Assembly: GCA_021736445.1 (NCBI GenBank) | Contig: JAIPGA010000002.1 | Location: forward strand, 40,268 to 104,267 | Direction: 5' to 3' | Origin: Synergistales bacterium | Lineage (GTDB): Bacteria > Synergistota > Synergistia > Synergistales > Aminiphilaceae | DNA: 64,000 nucleotides | Shown: positions 24,981 to 32,365 of the stretch, piece by piece | Layout: every line of letters begins with the position of its first letter | Numbering within the stretch: the first letter of the stretch is position 1 | Notes under the pieces: model-generated | Database searches by the model: none | The model's input: only the letters and a program-made list of their open reading frames with translations | Told to the model about the DNA's origin: nothing | Program-made: the position numbers and the translations under genes

Positions 24981-25769
24981 CTATCGCTTCCAGAGGGCTG
25001 TGCAGTACCCGACCCCGAAGGGGCCTTCGTAGGAAAGGAGCTCCATTGTCTCCCCCAGTCCCTGTGCCAGCCCCAGCAGCATAAGCACGGAACGGAGACC
25101 GCATTCCGCTGCCTCTTCGAGCTGATGGGTGGAGAGGCGGAAGAGTGGATCCGGAGAGGTGTCGCGGATCGCCTGACAGACCGCTTCATCAAACTGCTTT
25201 CCCACAGGAGAAAACCCCGCCGGAGCGCTGTAGGTCAAACGGTGCGACAGGTCCCCGCTTGCGATCAGCGCCAACGACGACGTCTCGCCGATGGGGGCCA
25301 GGGCTTTCCCAGCCTGGAAGGCTTCCTCCGGGTTCAGGCCGAGTGGATTGGCCAGAACCAGTTTGGGTAGCTGCTTCCAGCCTTTTTGGAAATAGTAGAG
25401 AGGGATAATGGCTGCGTGGTCCAGAGGCTGCCTTGGCTTTTCTTCCCAGCTAACGGGAAGGCCGGCTTCACCTACGGTTTGGTGGATTCGCCTGGCTACG
25501 CCGGGCGAACACTCGGCGTTGATGCCCGCTTCAGGCGCGCCGAACTGGGCGAGATCCCCGGCGAAGCTGTCGCCGACAATGCAGTGCAGTCCCTTGCCGA
25601 GTCTGTGGTGCGGCGTGAGGATGACGGCCGTGTCCGGCACGGCATCCCGGGTTCTGTCGGCAAGCTCCTGCATGCCTTGTACGGTGGCCTTGGATTCCTG
25701 CTCTCTTCCGCGTCCCACATCCGGGACAATGATAGGAGGATGGGGTGTCAGACATCCCCATAGCCACAT
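24981..25769 (-). CDS. amrB: LigB/Memo-like class III extradiol dioxygenase-fold protein (AmmeMemoRadiSam system B role)
   Basis: A 262-residue protein of the class III extradiol dioxygenase fold, closest by eye to the LigB-subunit-like group. Probable metal or catalytic residues are kept: His10 in LTPHPPIIVP, His54-His55 in LTPHHR, Asp117-His118 in PLDHAAIIPL and the late SGDLSHR. It fills the third position of the radical SAM/AMMECR1 cassette. Whether it is an oxygenase at all is doubtful in an anaerobe; the fold also serves in Memo-type proteins. The ATG at 25767-25769 follows GGAGGT by eight bases. Confidence 0.82.
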   Translation of the reverse strand: MWLWGCLTPHPPIIVPDVGRGREQESKATVQGMQELADRTRDAVPDTAVILTPHHRLGKGLHCIVGDSFAGDLAQFGAPEAGINAECSPGVARRIHQTVGEAGLPVSWEEKPRQPLDHAAIIPLYYFQKGWKQLPKLVLANPLGLNPEEAFQAGKALAPIGETSSLALIASGDLSHRLTYSAPAGFSPVGKQFDEAVCQAIRDTSPDPLFRLSTHQLEEAAECGLRSVLMLLGLAQGLGETMELLSYEGPFGVGYCTALWKR

Positions 25770-25808
25770 CTGCGGTCACCTCCAAACAAGTTTTTGCCGG
25801 CGGCGTAT

Positions 25809-26885
25809 CTAGAGAATAAGCATGGCATCGCCGAAGGAGAAAAACCGGTACTGTTGCCTGACGGCTTCCCGGTAGGAGGCCATAACGGCTTCGTAGCCGC
25901 CAAAGGCCGCCACAAGCATCAGCAGCGTACTGCGGGGGAGATGGAAATTGGTGATCAGGCCGTCGATGACAGTGAATTCGTATCCTGGATAGATAAAGAT
26001 ATCGGTCTGTCCGTTTCCGGCGGCGACGGTCCCATCTTCACGCCCCATGGTTTCAAGAACACGTACAGCTGTTGTCCCGACGGCGATCACCCGCTTCCCG
26101 CGGCCTTTGGTCTCGTTGATCTCCTTTGCCGTCTTTTCAGGAATCGAGAAACGTTCCGTGTGCATGTGATGTTCCCGCACATCCTGAGCCCGAACCGGCT
26201 GGAAGGTGCCGGGGCCGACATGGAGGGTCACCGGGGCGATCCCTACGCCCTTCTCTCTGAGCGTTGCCATCAGTTCAGGCGTAAAATGCAGTCCTGCAGT
26301 GGGCGCCGCTATCGATCCGTCCTCGTCGGCGTAGATTGTCTGGTACTGGGCAGGGTCCGCATCGGTCTCTCCAATGTAGGGCGGAAAGGGGACCTCGCCC
26401 AGTGTCTGGAGCACCTCCCGCACCTGCTCCGCTGAATCGAAGGCGACCAGACGTTTCCCCGATTCGAGACGTTCCGTAATCGTGACGATGGTGCCGTTGC
26501 CAAGTTCCAGGGTTGTCCCCGGCGGAGCCTTCTTTCCCGGACGTACCATGGCTTCCCATTGGTTGGCCAGGCAATCGTTTCTGGGCTGGATCAGCAGGAT
26601 CTGGATACGGGCGCCGGTTGGCACCTTTCGGCCGTACAGTCTCGCCGGGATCACCCGAGAGGTGTTGACCACCAGTGTATCACCAGTCTCCAGAAATTCG
26701 GAAATCTCAAAGAACTGTCTATGAAACCGCTCCCCCGTTCTGCGGTCGAGAACGAGGAGCTGTGAGCTGTCCCTTGGCACCACCGGATTCTGTGCGATAC
26801 GGGTTTGAGGAAGGTCGTATTCGTAGGCTTCGGCCCGCATGAGCTGTTGCTGATGATCCATTCCTTCTCTCTTTTCGCTCTCCAT
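25809..26885 (-). CDS. queA: S-adenosylmethionine:tRNA ribosyltransferase-isomerase
   Basis: Transfers and rearranges the ribosyl part of SAM onto preQ1 in tRNA, making epoxyqueuosine. The 358-residue protein carries the family-typical YDLPQTRIAQNP, VPRDSSQLLVLDR, PPYIGE, DGSIAAPTAGLHF, THVGPGTFQPV-like (LHVGPGTFQPV) and NFHLPRSTLLMLV. Either the first ATG (26883-26885) or the one eight codons later could be used; the first has GGGAGG about 11 bases away. No tgt is adjacent. Confidence 0.95.
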   Translation of the reverse strand: MESEKREGMDHQQQLMRAEAYEYDLPQTRIAQNPVVPRDSSQLLVLDRRTGERFHRQFFEISEFLETGDTLVVNTSRVIPARLYGRKVPTGARIQILLIQPRNDCLANQWEAMVRPGKKAPPGTTLELGNGTIVTITERLESGKRLVAFDSAEQVREVLQTLGEVPFPPYIGETDADPAQYQTIYADEDGSIAAPTAGLHFTPELMATLREKGVGIAPVTLHVGPGTFQPVRAQDVREHHMHTERFSIPEKTAKEINETKGRGKRVIAVGTTAVRVLETMGREDGTVAAGNGQTDIFIYPGYEFTVIDGLITNFHLPRSTLLMLVAAFGGYEAVMASYREAVRQQYRFFSFGDAMLIL

Positions 26886-26919
26886 GGTCCAGGGGTCCTC
26901 CCATCCAGAGGAACAGAGG

Positions 26920-28305
26920 TTAGTAGCGGGTTATCTCGGTGCCGGGGAAATAGTGCTGCAGTATTCTCCGGGTACTCCAGCCGTGGTCCGCCAGGCTTTT
27001 CGCCCCCCACTGGGAGAGGCCCACACCGTGTCCCCACCCCTTTCCGCGGAGCACGAAGGTGTCGGACGCACCCCCGCCGGTACGCACTGAAGAGGTAGTC
27101 TCTGCACCGTTTTGCCGGCTGTTGCTCAGTTCTCTGAGGAGATAGTCCGATCGTTTTTGGGGATGGACAAGCATGTCCATCAGCTCCTCTGTGGTGAAGT
27201 GCCCCTGGCGAGTCAGGGTGATCAGCAGGTCTTCATCCGCCTCGTCTGCGTTGAGTGCCGCCTGCAGGGCGCCGTCGCCCTCCGGGGCATTCCCCTGCGG
27301 GGGTGCTGGTGTGTCCGGGCTGTCGCCATGTACGGTGAAGACGGTGCTTCTCATGACCTTGCTCCCCAGAGCCATGCGGAGTCTGTGGGCGGAGACCTCT
27401 GTGCTGCCGGCGGTTCCTGAAATCCGCACAGTGTGTACCCGTCCGCCGGGGGTGCTTCTGTGGGGGGTCATGGATTGTACGGTTCCCACAGAGACTCCGA
27501 GCTTCCGGAGCGCTTTCTGGAGCTGTGCTCTGCTGATTCTCGCCGACCAGTCGGAATGTTTGGACTGATAGTCGATGGGCTCCTCCCGGGCAACGAGGTA
27601 GGGATAGCTGCCGCCCCAGACATTGGACACATCGGCGGTAACGCCTCCGCTGTCGGCGTGGAAAACCGTGAGTGCCAGCTTGCCGTTGTAGGTGACCACC
27701 TGGCCCCTGGTCCGATTGATCGCCCGGTCCAGCCGAGGGTCCTCGGCGTTCACGCCTCGATAGGCCTGGCAGTGAGGTTTGGCACAGAGGTCGAAGCCCT
27801 CCTCTTCGTGGCGGTGCAGATGCTTCAGGGCGTAGGTGCGGGCGACGATGGCCTGTGCCTCAAGGGCTGCCATCGGCCATGAGGGGTTGACCTCCATCTT
27901 CAATACACCGCGCAGGTAGGATTCAATAGGAAGCGCGTTGATCAGGGTCAAACCACCTGAACGGCGGATCAGCTTGAGGCTGCCGCGGTAGGGGTGGTTT
28001 TCCCATTCGAGCGGTTGTTTCCCGTACACCTTGACGGGAAGGGAGAGGGATGTGTTGCCCACCATGAGCCGATTTGTTCCGGTCAGACTGATTGCCGCAC
28101 TCCCCCGCTCTGTTGCCCGTTTTCCCCCGGCATCCACAAAGGTGAAGGTCCCTTTCGAATGGATCACTCCCCGCTGGATGTTTTTGTCGATGCCAATGCG
28201 CAGAAAGGGTTCGGCGGCAATGCCGACGGGGGTCTGCGCGAAGAGGGATACCCCCGCCACAAGAGCTGCAAGCAGGAGATACTGTAGTGCTCCTCTTGGG
28301 TTCAC
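26920..28305 (-). CDS. SpoIID/LytB-domain protein, exported
   Basis: A 461-residue exported protein of the SpoIID family, lytic transglycosylases acting on peptidoglycan with stripped stems in Bacillus. There is a signal peptide (hydrophobic residues 7-24). The core shows LPIESYLRGVLKMEVNPSWPMAALEAQAI (in parts), RTYAL, HADSGGVT and, near the end, GKGWGHGVGLSQWGAK. Between the two halves lies an insertion of about 90 residues (about 335-425), partly Pro, Gly, Asp-rich and without the family pattern. The start is a GTG at 28303-28305, nine bases after AAGGAG and overlapping the DUF2905 stop (GTGA). Sporulation genes are not otherwise seen, so it probably serves cell division or wall turnover. 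Confidence 0.88.
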   Translation of the reverse strand: MNPRGALQYLLLAALVAGVSLFAQTPVGIAAEPFLRIGIDKNIQRGVIHSKGTFTFVDAGGKRATERGSAAISLTGTNRLMVGNTSLSLPVKVYGKQPLEWENHPYRGSLKLIRRSGGLTLINALPIESYLRGVLKMEVNPSWPMAALEAQAIVARTYALKHLHRHEEEGFDLCAKPHCQAYRGVNAEDPRLDRAINRTRGQVVTYNGKLALTVFHADSGGVTADVSNVWGGSYPYLVAREEPIDYQSKHSDWSARISRAQLQKALRKLGVSVGTVQSMTPHRSTPGGRVHTVRISGTAGSTEVSAHRLRMALGSKVMRSTVFTVHGDSPDTPAPPQGNAPEGDGALQAALNADEADEDLLITLTRQGHFTTEELMDMLVHPQKRSDYLLRELSNSRQNGAETTSSVRTGGGASDTFVLRGKGWGHGVGLSQWGAKSLADHGWSTRRILQHYFPGTEITRY

Positions 28306-28526
28306 TGGAACCATCTCCTTGCCAGGGAGATGAGAACGCTGAGGACAACGCTTATCAGCAGCATCGACGCAAGAGGGGCAACAAAGGTGACATTCTTTTT
28401 CTTTATTACGATATCTCCCGGCAGTCGACCCAGGGGTACCCCAGCCTTTCCGATGAAAAACGCGAGTACTCCAGCTACAAGCAAGGCGATACCGGTTACG
28501 ATGAGGATCTTACCGAGCGATACCAT
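28302..28526 (-). CDS. DUF2905 small membrane protein
   Basis: A 74-residue protein with two transmembrane helices (about 4-24 and 47-69). Between them is the family signature GRLPGDIVIKKKNVTF, so it belongs to DUF2905, of unknown function. The ATG follows AGGAG. The stop overlaps the spoIID-like start by four bases, so the two are coupled. The family often lies next to ruvB or queA, as here. Confidence 0.88.
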   Translation of the reverse strand: MVSLGKILIVTGIALLVAGVLAFFIGKAGVPLGRLPGDIVIKKKNVTFVAPLASMLLISVVLSVLISLARRWFQ

Positions 28527-28563
28527 CGCACCACTCCTCTTCCGAACTCAAAATGGTGTTCTG

Positions 28564-29604
28564 TTATCCTCTGTCAAAGAGGGAGAGCTGCTGTGTGTTG
28601 CCGCCGGGGGGAGGGACACCGAGGAATTGAAAGGCTTTCACCGTCGCCTTCCTTCCACGGGGTGTCCGTTCGATATATCCCTGCTGGATCAGAAATGGTT
28701 CGTAGATATCTTCAATGGTTTGCGGCTCTTCGTTCATGGCGGCGGCCAGGGTCGCCAGCCCTACGGGTCCCCCGCCGAAGAGATTGACGATGATATGAAC
28801 AAGATTTCTGTCCTGTTGGTCCAGCCCGCTGTCGTCGACACCGAGCATCTCCAGCGCCTGTTGGGCGAGCTCCTCGGAGATGTACTCCGCTCCCTGTACC
28901 TCGGCGACATCCCGGACCCGCCGCAGAAGGCGGAGCACCACCCTCGGGGTGCCGCGGGAGCGTTTGCCCAGTTCCTCCGCCGCCGCTTCGGAAAGGGTTA
29001 CCCCCAGCTGCTGTGCTCCCCGTTCTGCAATCCTCCCCAGCTCCCCGGTTGTATAGAGGGAGAGCTGTTCGACGATGCCGAATCTCGAACGCAACGGTGA
29101 CGTGAGCAGCCCGAGCCGTGTCGTTGCCCCCACGAGTGTAAAGGGAGGGAGATTCAGCCGGAGATTACGGGCCATCGGGCCCTTGCCCACAATGATGTCC
29201 AGCGCAAAATCCTCCATGCCGGGATAGAGGATCTCCTCTACATTGGAGCCGAGGCGATGGATTTCATCAATAAAGAGGACATCCCGGGGTTGCAGGTTAG
29301 AGAGGATGGCGGCCAGATCACCCGGGCGTTCCAGCGCGGGGCCTGTGGTGACCCGGAGTTCCCCGCCCATCTCCTGGGCGATAATGCCGGCCAGAGTGGT
29401 TTTCCCCAGTCCCGGTGGTCCGAAAAAGAGAATGTGATCAAGGGCTTCCTCACGTCGCCCCGCAGCTTCGAGATAAATGGCGAGTTTCTCGCGCAACGAC
29501 TGTTGCCCGATAAACTCCGAGAGTTTCCTGGGACGCAGTCTGGGGAACTCTTCCTCGCTATGCTTTTGTCCTGGACCGACTATCCTGTTTTCCGCATCGG
29601 TGAT
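28564..29604 (-). CDS. ruvB: Holliday junction DNA helicase RuvB, probable ATC start
   Basis: AAA+ motor that branch-migrates Holliday junctions with RuvA. Motifs: Walker [11 protein letters not shown], Walker [29 protein letters not shown] sensor and arginine finger, and the C-terminal winged helix ending RTPRGRKAT. The open frame with family homology extends upstream of every ATG, GTG or TTG that would include the N-terminus; [11 protein letters not shown] and [12 protein letters not shown] are encoded before the first TTG. The only sensible start is ATC at 29602-29604, seven bases after the ruvA stop and preceded by GAGGTGAGG. It then has 346 residues, the normal size. Confidence 0.93.
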   Translation of the reverse strand: MTDAENRIVGPGQKHSEEEFPRLRPRKLSEFIGQQSLREKLAIYLEAAGRREEALDHILFFGPPGLGKTTLAGIIAQEMGGELRVTTGPALERPGDLAAILSNLQPRDVLFIDEIHRLGSNVEEILYPGMEDFALDIIVGKGPMARNLRLNLPPFTLVGATTRLGLLTSPLRSRFGIVEQLSLYTTGELGRIAERGAQQLGVTLSEAAAEELGKRSRGTPRVVLRLLRRVRDVAEVQGAEYISEELAQQALEMLGVDDSGLDQQDRNLVHIIVNLFGGGPVGLATLAAAMNEEPQTIEDIYEPFLIQQGYIERTPRGRKATVKAFQFLGVPPPGGNTQQLSLFDRG

Positions 29605-29611
29605 GGTAGCC

Positions 29612-30214
29612 TCACCTCATTTTCTGGAGACTGCGTAGCGAGGCCTGCAGGAGCGCCTCTTCCGAGAGATCGTCTCCCTGCTCCTCTTTGACCTGGTGCG
29701 TTGCCAGGGAGGCCTCCTGAGCCGAGAATCCCAGTGTCTGCAGCGCTTCGACCACGGAGTGAGCGCTGCTTCCCGGGGCTGTCGCGGTTCCGCGTTCCTG
29801 GTTGTGCCCGGGTAATTTCAGTATGCGTTCCTTCAGTTCGAAGCAGATACGCTCCGCTGTTCGCTTTCCGATACCGGGCACGGAGGACAGGACAGCGACA
29901 TCCTGTTCGACAATGGCGTTCACCAGGGTGTGGAAATCGTACATACGAAGCATAGCCATCGCCACCTTGCCCCCCACCCCCTTCACCATGATAAAATGCT
30001 CGAAGAGGAGCCGCTCCCGGCTGTCCGCAAAACCGTACAGCATTGCCCCTCCGTCGTAGAGCTGCAGCGAGACGTATACCGTAGCGGATTCTCCCTGCCG
30101 GACAGTGGCGGTCACCTGCTGCGAAGAGGTGATGCGGAACCCAAGCCCGTTGACATCGAGTACCACCATGTCGGAAGAGACGGTTACCGCCGTTCCTGTC
30201 AGAAATTCGAGCAC
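29612..30214 (-). CDS. ruvA: Holliday junction DNA helicase RuvA
   Basis: Tetrameric junction-binding partner of RuvB. The 200-residue protein has an OB-fold N-terminus (VNGLGFRI), the two HhH segments [12 protein letters not shown] and [13 protein letters not shown], the polar linker at about 145-155 and the C-terminal domain III ([13 protein letters not shown]) that touches RuvB. The start is GTG at 30212-30214. It is 48 bases after ruvC and seven bases before ruvB. Confidence 0.96.
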   Translation of the reverse strand: MLEFLTGTAVTVSSDMVVLDVNGLGFRITSSQQVTATVRQGESATVYVSLQLYDGGAMLYGFADSRERLLFEHFIMVKGVGGKVAMAMLRMYDFHTLVNAIVEQDVAVLSSVPGIGKRTAERICFELKERILKLPGHNQERGTATAPGSSAHSVVEALQTLGFSAQEASLATHQVKEEQGDDLSEEALLQASLRSLQKMR

Positions 30215-30262
30215 AACATCACAGCCTTTCCGAAGCAATGGATCAAGGACCGGGATCCCCGG

Positions 30263-30748
30263 TTACCGTGGGGTTCGGTGCATGGTGACGCCGGTGCAGG
30301 CTACAGCGAGGGCATCGGCGATATCGTCCGGGCGGGGGATCTCTGTGAGGCCCAGTAGGCGGCAGACCATCCGCTGGAGCTGTGTCTTATCGGCGTTTCC
30401 GTATCCGCTGACCGCAAGCTTTACCTCCGACGGTTTGGGTTCCACAATGGGAATCTGGCGTTCGGCCCCGAACAGCAACACCACGCCCCGGGCCTGCCAG
30501 ACCATTTCGGCTGTGGTGGTGTTTCGGCCAAAGAAGAGTTTCTCCACGGCGAGGAGGTCCGGCGCACAGCTCTGGAAGACCTCTCGAAGCGACGATCCCA
30601 AAACCAGAAGCCGTTCGGGGATCGATTGCCGTGGGGAGGTCTCGATACACCCCGATTCTTCCACGATGAGAGAGGAGCCTTCTTCGACGATCAGACCATA
30701 ACCGAGACGCCCCAGTCCTGGATCGATGCCGAGGCAGCGTATCCCCAC
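30263..30748 (-). CDS. ruvC: Crossover junction endodeoxyribonuclease RuvC
   Basis: Resolves Holliday junctions. The 161-residue RNase H-like nuclease keeps its acidic residues: Asp in LGIDPGLGRLGYG, Glu in LAVEKLFF and the paired Asp in PRPDDIADALA. The start is GTG at 30746-30748, two bases after the yebC stop. It heads ruvCAB, the usual order. Confidence 0.96.
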   Translation of the reverse strand: MGIRCLGIDPGLGRLGYGLIVEEGSSLIVEESGCIETSPRQSIPERLLVLGSSLREVFQSCAPDLLAVEKLFFGRNTTTAEMVWQARGVVLLFGAERQIPIVEPKPSEVKLAVSGYGNADKTQLQRMVCRLLGLTEIPRPDDIADALAVACTGVTMHRTPR

Positions 30749-30750
30749 CG

Positions 30751-31497
30751 CTATCCTATCTTCTCCAGAATCCGGTCGGGGATGTCGAAGTTGCTGCTCA
30801 CATTCTGTACATCATCCTGATCCTCGAGGACCTCAAGCAGCTTGAACAGCTTTTCCGCTTCCTTCTCATCTTCCACAGGTACCGTCGTTTTGGGAATCAG
30901 CTGCACCTCTGCCTCAAGCACCGGATATCCGGTATCCCGGAGCTGGTTGGAGACATCCATGAGTGTGGAAGGGTCGCAGTAGACGTAGAACTGGTTTCCC
31001 TCCCGGTTCATGTCCTCGCCTCCTGCTTCAAGCACCTCCAGCAGCAGTTCGTCCTCATCCACACCGCCGCTGACAGTGACGACGCCTTTCCGGTCAAAGA
31101 TCCAGGCCACACAGCCGGCTTCGCCGAGGGAACCGCCGTTGCGTGCGAGCAGTGCGCGCAACTCGGCGGTGGTTCTGTTCCTGTTGTCGGTGGTGGCCTG
31201 CACCATAATGGCCACACCGGCCGGGCCGTAGGCCTCGTAATAGACCTCTTCGAATTGGGCGCCTTCGATCTCCCCTGTTCCGCGCTTGATGGCACGGTCG
31301 ATGTTGTCTGCAGGAACGGAGTCGCTTTTAGCACGTTCGATGGCGGATTTGAGCTGTATGTTCATCGAGGGATCGCTGCCCCCCTCCCGTGCGGCGACCA
31401 TGATTGCGCGGATATGCTTTTGGAAGATATTCCCCTTTTTTGCGTCCTGGGCGGCCTTCCTGTGCTTGATGTTCGCCCACTTTGAATGCCCTGCCAT
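30751..31497 (-). CDS. yebC: YebC/PmpR family protein
   Basis: A 248-residue TACO1/YebC protein, cytoplasmic. Members have been linked to transcription regulation and to easing ribosome stalling at proline runs. Start MAGHSKWANIKHRK and the segments GTGEIEG, YEAYGPAGVAIMV and NRTTAELR are diagnostic. The ATG at 31495-31497 follows GAGGTG by seven bases. It precedes ruvC by two bases, the common yebC-ruvCAB arrangement. Confidence 0.96.
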   Translation of the reverse strand: MAGHSKWANIKHRKAAQDAKKGNIFQKHIRAIMVAAREGGSDPSMNIQLKSAIERAKSDSVPADNIDRAIKRGTGEIEGAQFEEVYYEAYGPAGVAIMVQATTDNRNRTTAELRALLARNGGSLGEAGCVAWIFDRKGVVTVSGGVDEDELLLEVLEAGGEDMNREGNQFYVYCDPSTLMDVSNQLRDTGYPVLEAEVQLIPKTTVPVEDEKEAEKLFKLLEVLEDQDDVQNVSSNFDIPDRILEKIG

Positions 31498-31527
31498 ATC
31501 AATCACCTCAAAGAAAAAAGTTGGCCA

Positions 31528-32289
31528 CTATGCGTTGTGCCTCTCCCCCGTTTGCAGTGTGCAGATCGGCGGCATGGTTCGCTTATGCTCGGACCGGGCC
31601 ATCTGTCTCTGGACGAATGCCGCTGCCTCGGGGTCCTCGGATTCGCCGAGGAGAAAGGCGTCGAGCCGGGAATAGCTGAGTCCCATCTCGTCCTCGTCGG
31701 TCTGACCCGCCCAGAGACCGGCGGAGGGCGGTTTGTCGAGAACCGATTCGGGAACGCCGAGGTGGCGTCCCAGCGCGTTGACCTCACACTTGACCAGATC
31801 TCCCAGGGGAAGCAGATCGCAGCCGGAGTCACCGAATTTTGTAAAGTATCCAATGGAAAGCTCGATTTTATTCCCCGTTCCGCAGACCAGATAGCGTCGC
31901 TCCTGGGCTAGGGCGTACAATGTTACCATCCGCAGCCGCGGTTTGATGTTGGCCTGTGAAAGTTGTTTGGGATCACGCCATTCCTCTTCGGGAAGGGCGG
32001 AAACCAGCGCATTGTAGGCTGCATCCAGGGGTACAGTGCAACATGGGAGCTCAAGTCGCTCCGCCACGAGTCGGGCGTCCTGCGCGTCTGCTTGGTCGCT
32101 GTGGCAGGGCATGATCACCGTCTGAACGCCGTAGCCGGTCCGTTGCAGGAGTGCCGCCACCACTGCCGAGTCGATCCCCCCGCTGAGCCCAACAATCCCC
32201 CCTTCCATACCGGCTGCACGGATCTGTTGGGTAAGCCATTGCGTGATACGCTTTGTGATGTATACTGCTTCAAATCGTGGTTCCGGCAT
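31528..32289 (-). CDS. nadE: NH3-dependent NAD+ synthetase
   Basis: Amidates deamido-NAD with ammonia and ATP. The 253-residue protein is the short, single-domain form with no glutaminase domain. The PP-loop GLSGGIDSA, NIKPRLRM, GTGNKIE, KFGDSG and LPLGDL are intact. Ammonia dependence fits an ammonia-producing amino-acid fermenter. It reads away from the plus-strand radical SAM gene and has an extended -10 upstream. Confidence 0.95.
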   Translation of the reverse strand: MPEPRFEAVYITKRITQWLTQQIRAAGMEGGIVGLSGGIDSAVVAALLQRTGYGVQTVIMPCHSDQADAQDARLVAERLELPCCTVPLDAAYNALVSALPEEEWRDPKQLSQANIKPRLRMVTLYALAQERRYLVCGTGNKIELSIGYFTKFGDSGCDLLPLGDLVKCEVNALGRHLGVPESVLDKPPSAGLWAGQTDEDEMGLSYSRLDAFLLGESEDPEAAAFVQRQMARSEHKRTMPPICTLQTGERHNA

Positions 32290-32325
32290 GGAGATACGCC
32301 ACCCTTCATGGGAAAATGCGTGATT

Positions 32326-32334
32326 ATTCTAGCA
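32326..32334 (-). promoter_or_regulatory. Candidate extended -10 promoter for nadE
   Basis: Minus-strand TGCTAGAAT (32326-32334), an extended -10 of the TGnTAnAAT type, about 37 bases before the nadE ATG. The -35 region is weak (TGAACA at 16 bases). Confidence 0.4.
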
Positions 32335-32365
32335 CAGAGCCCCGTACTGTTCAGGGAGTGATCCG

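Noticed and set aside
29494..29496. TTG as ruvB start, giving 310 residues
   Set aside because: It would remove the conserved N-terminus ([13 protein letters not shown]), which is in frame and intact upstream.
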